Shown here piece after piece: positions 63,898 through 64,000 of a stretch of 64,000 nt of DNA. Under the pieces are notes generated by a model. It was not told the origin of the DNA. It saw only the letters and a program-made list of their open reading frames with translations, and searched no databases. Numbering within the stretch: position 1 is the first letter of the stretch; each line of letters begins with the position of its first letter. The position numbers and the translations under genes were made by a program. The stretch is from Psychrobacter sp. 4Bb (GTDB lineage: Bacteria; Pseudomonadota; Gammaproteobacteria; Pseudomonadales; Moraxellaceae), in contig NZ_PJAS01000071.1 of the NCBI RefSeq assembly GCF_002836735.1, positions 62,001 to 126,000 on the forward strand. The letters are read 5' to 3'.

Positions 63898-64000
63898 ATG
63901 TCTCATGTAACACGCCCTCAAGACCCTACATTTTCATCTCATCAATTTATTCAACTGGCTCTAGACAACCAAGTGCTCAAGTTCGGTGAGTTTGTCCTAA
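63898..64000 (+). CDS. pyrE: Orotate phosphoribosyltransferase (N-terminal part, cut by window end)
   Basis: Only 34 codons are visible. The segment SSHQFIQLALDNQVLKFGEFVL is the characteristic PyrE N-terminus (QFIEFALxxQVLKFGEFxLKSGR). It would make OMP from orotate and PRPP in pyrimidine synthesis. GATAGGAATGTCATA precedes the ATG. The rest, including the PRPP-binding loop, lies outside the window. Confidence 0.85.
   Translation, partial: MSHVTRPQDPTFSSHQFIQLALDNQVLKFGEFVL

Overview
The window reads as an ordinary chromosomal stretch of a gammaproteobacterium of the Moraxellaceae, most likely Psychrobacter or a close relative. This is inferred from moderate G+C, AT-rich intergenic DNA, acidic and Asn/Asp/Ser-rich proteins, and gene sets such as glyQS, zapA/zapB-like/UPF0149, oxyR-ahpC-ahpF and DUF2789. 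There is no prophage, insertion sequence, CRISPR array or rRNA. One tRNA gene (Gly, anticodon GCC) is present.

Layout. 0.1-2.2 kb: an acyltransferase and an OmpA-like lipoprotein. 2.3-8.7 kb: an iron-responsive surface module (imelysin, di-heme thiol-oxidoreductase-like protein, second imelysin, DUF1513 protein) behind a promoter whose -35 box lies inside a near-perfect Fur box. 8.7-9.4 kb: a YgjP-type metallopeptidase that seems to start with ATT. 9.6-10.9 kb: a TPMT-like methyltransferase and an HD hydrolase, convergent and overlapping. 10.9-15.1 kb: peroxide defence (oxyR, ahpC, ahpF). 15.4-18.7 kb: alanine symporter, glutathione transferase and BASS transporter. 19.0-23.3 kb: a sulfide/persulfide cluster (two DUF442 proteins, SulP permease, BigR/SqrR-like repressor, ETHE1-type MBL dioxygenase). 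23.4-27.3 kb: methyltransferase, TrxC-like thioredoxin, lipoprotein, SirB2, BolA and M48 protease. 27.8-29.5 kb: tRNA-Gly and NhaC. 29.5-32.8 kb: LysR, DoxX, pirin and nitroreductase. 33.0-35.6 kb: Mpo1-like protein and NAD salvage (PnuC, NadR). 36.2-40.7 kb: PspC protein, a candidate small RNA, glyQS and a CxxC membrane protein. 40.7-44.9 kb: zapA, a ZapB-like coiled coil, UPF0149, argE and a LysE exporter. 44.9-47.2 kb: a promoter-hairpin-small-ORF unit, rtcB and a strong RNA-like hairpin. 47.3-54.4 kb: miaB, slt, a degenerate RNase T2-like protein, mdh and DUF2789. 54.4-64.0 kb: ribF, GNAT acetyltransferase, lipoprotein, murJ, ampD, a DUF4105 barrel protein, an NAD-dependent epimerase, an orphan ORF and the start of pyrE.

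The most unusual signals are a secreted RNase T2-fold protein with its catalytic histidines replaced; the ATT-start metallopeptidase with a perfect 10-bp hairpin just before its Shine-Dalgarno; structured non-coding elements flanking rtcB; a candidate anti-Shine-Dalgarno small RNA upstream of glyQ; and unrelated short tandem arrays (12-20 bp units) that recur in several intergenic gaps.
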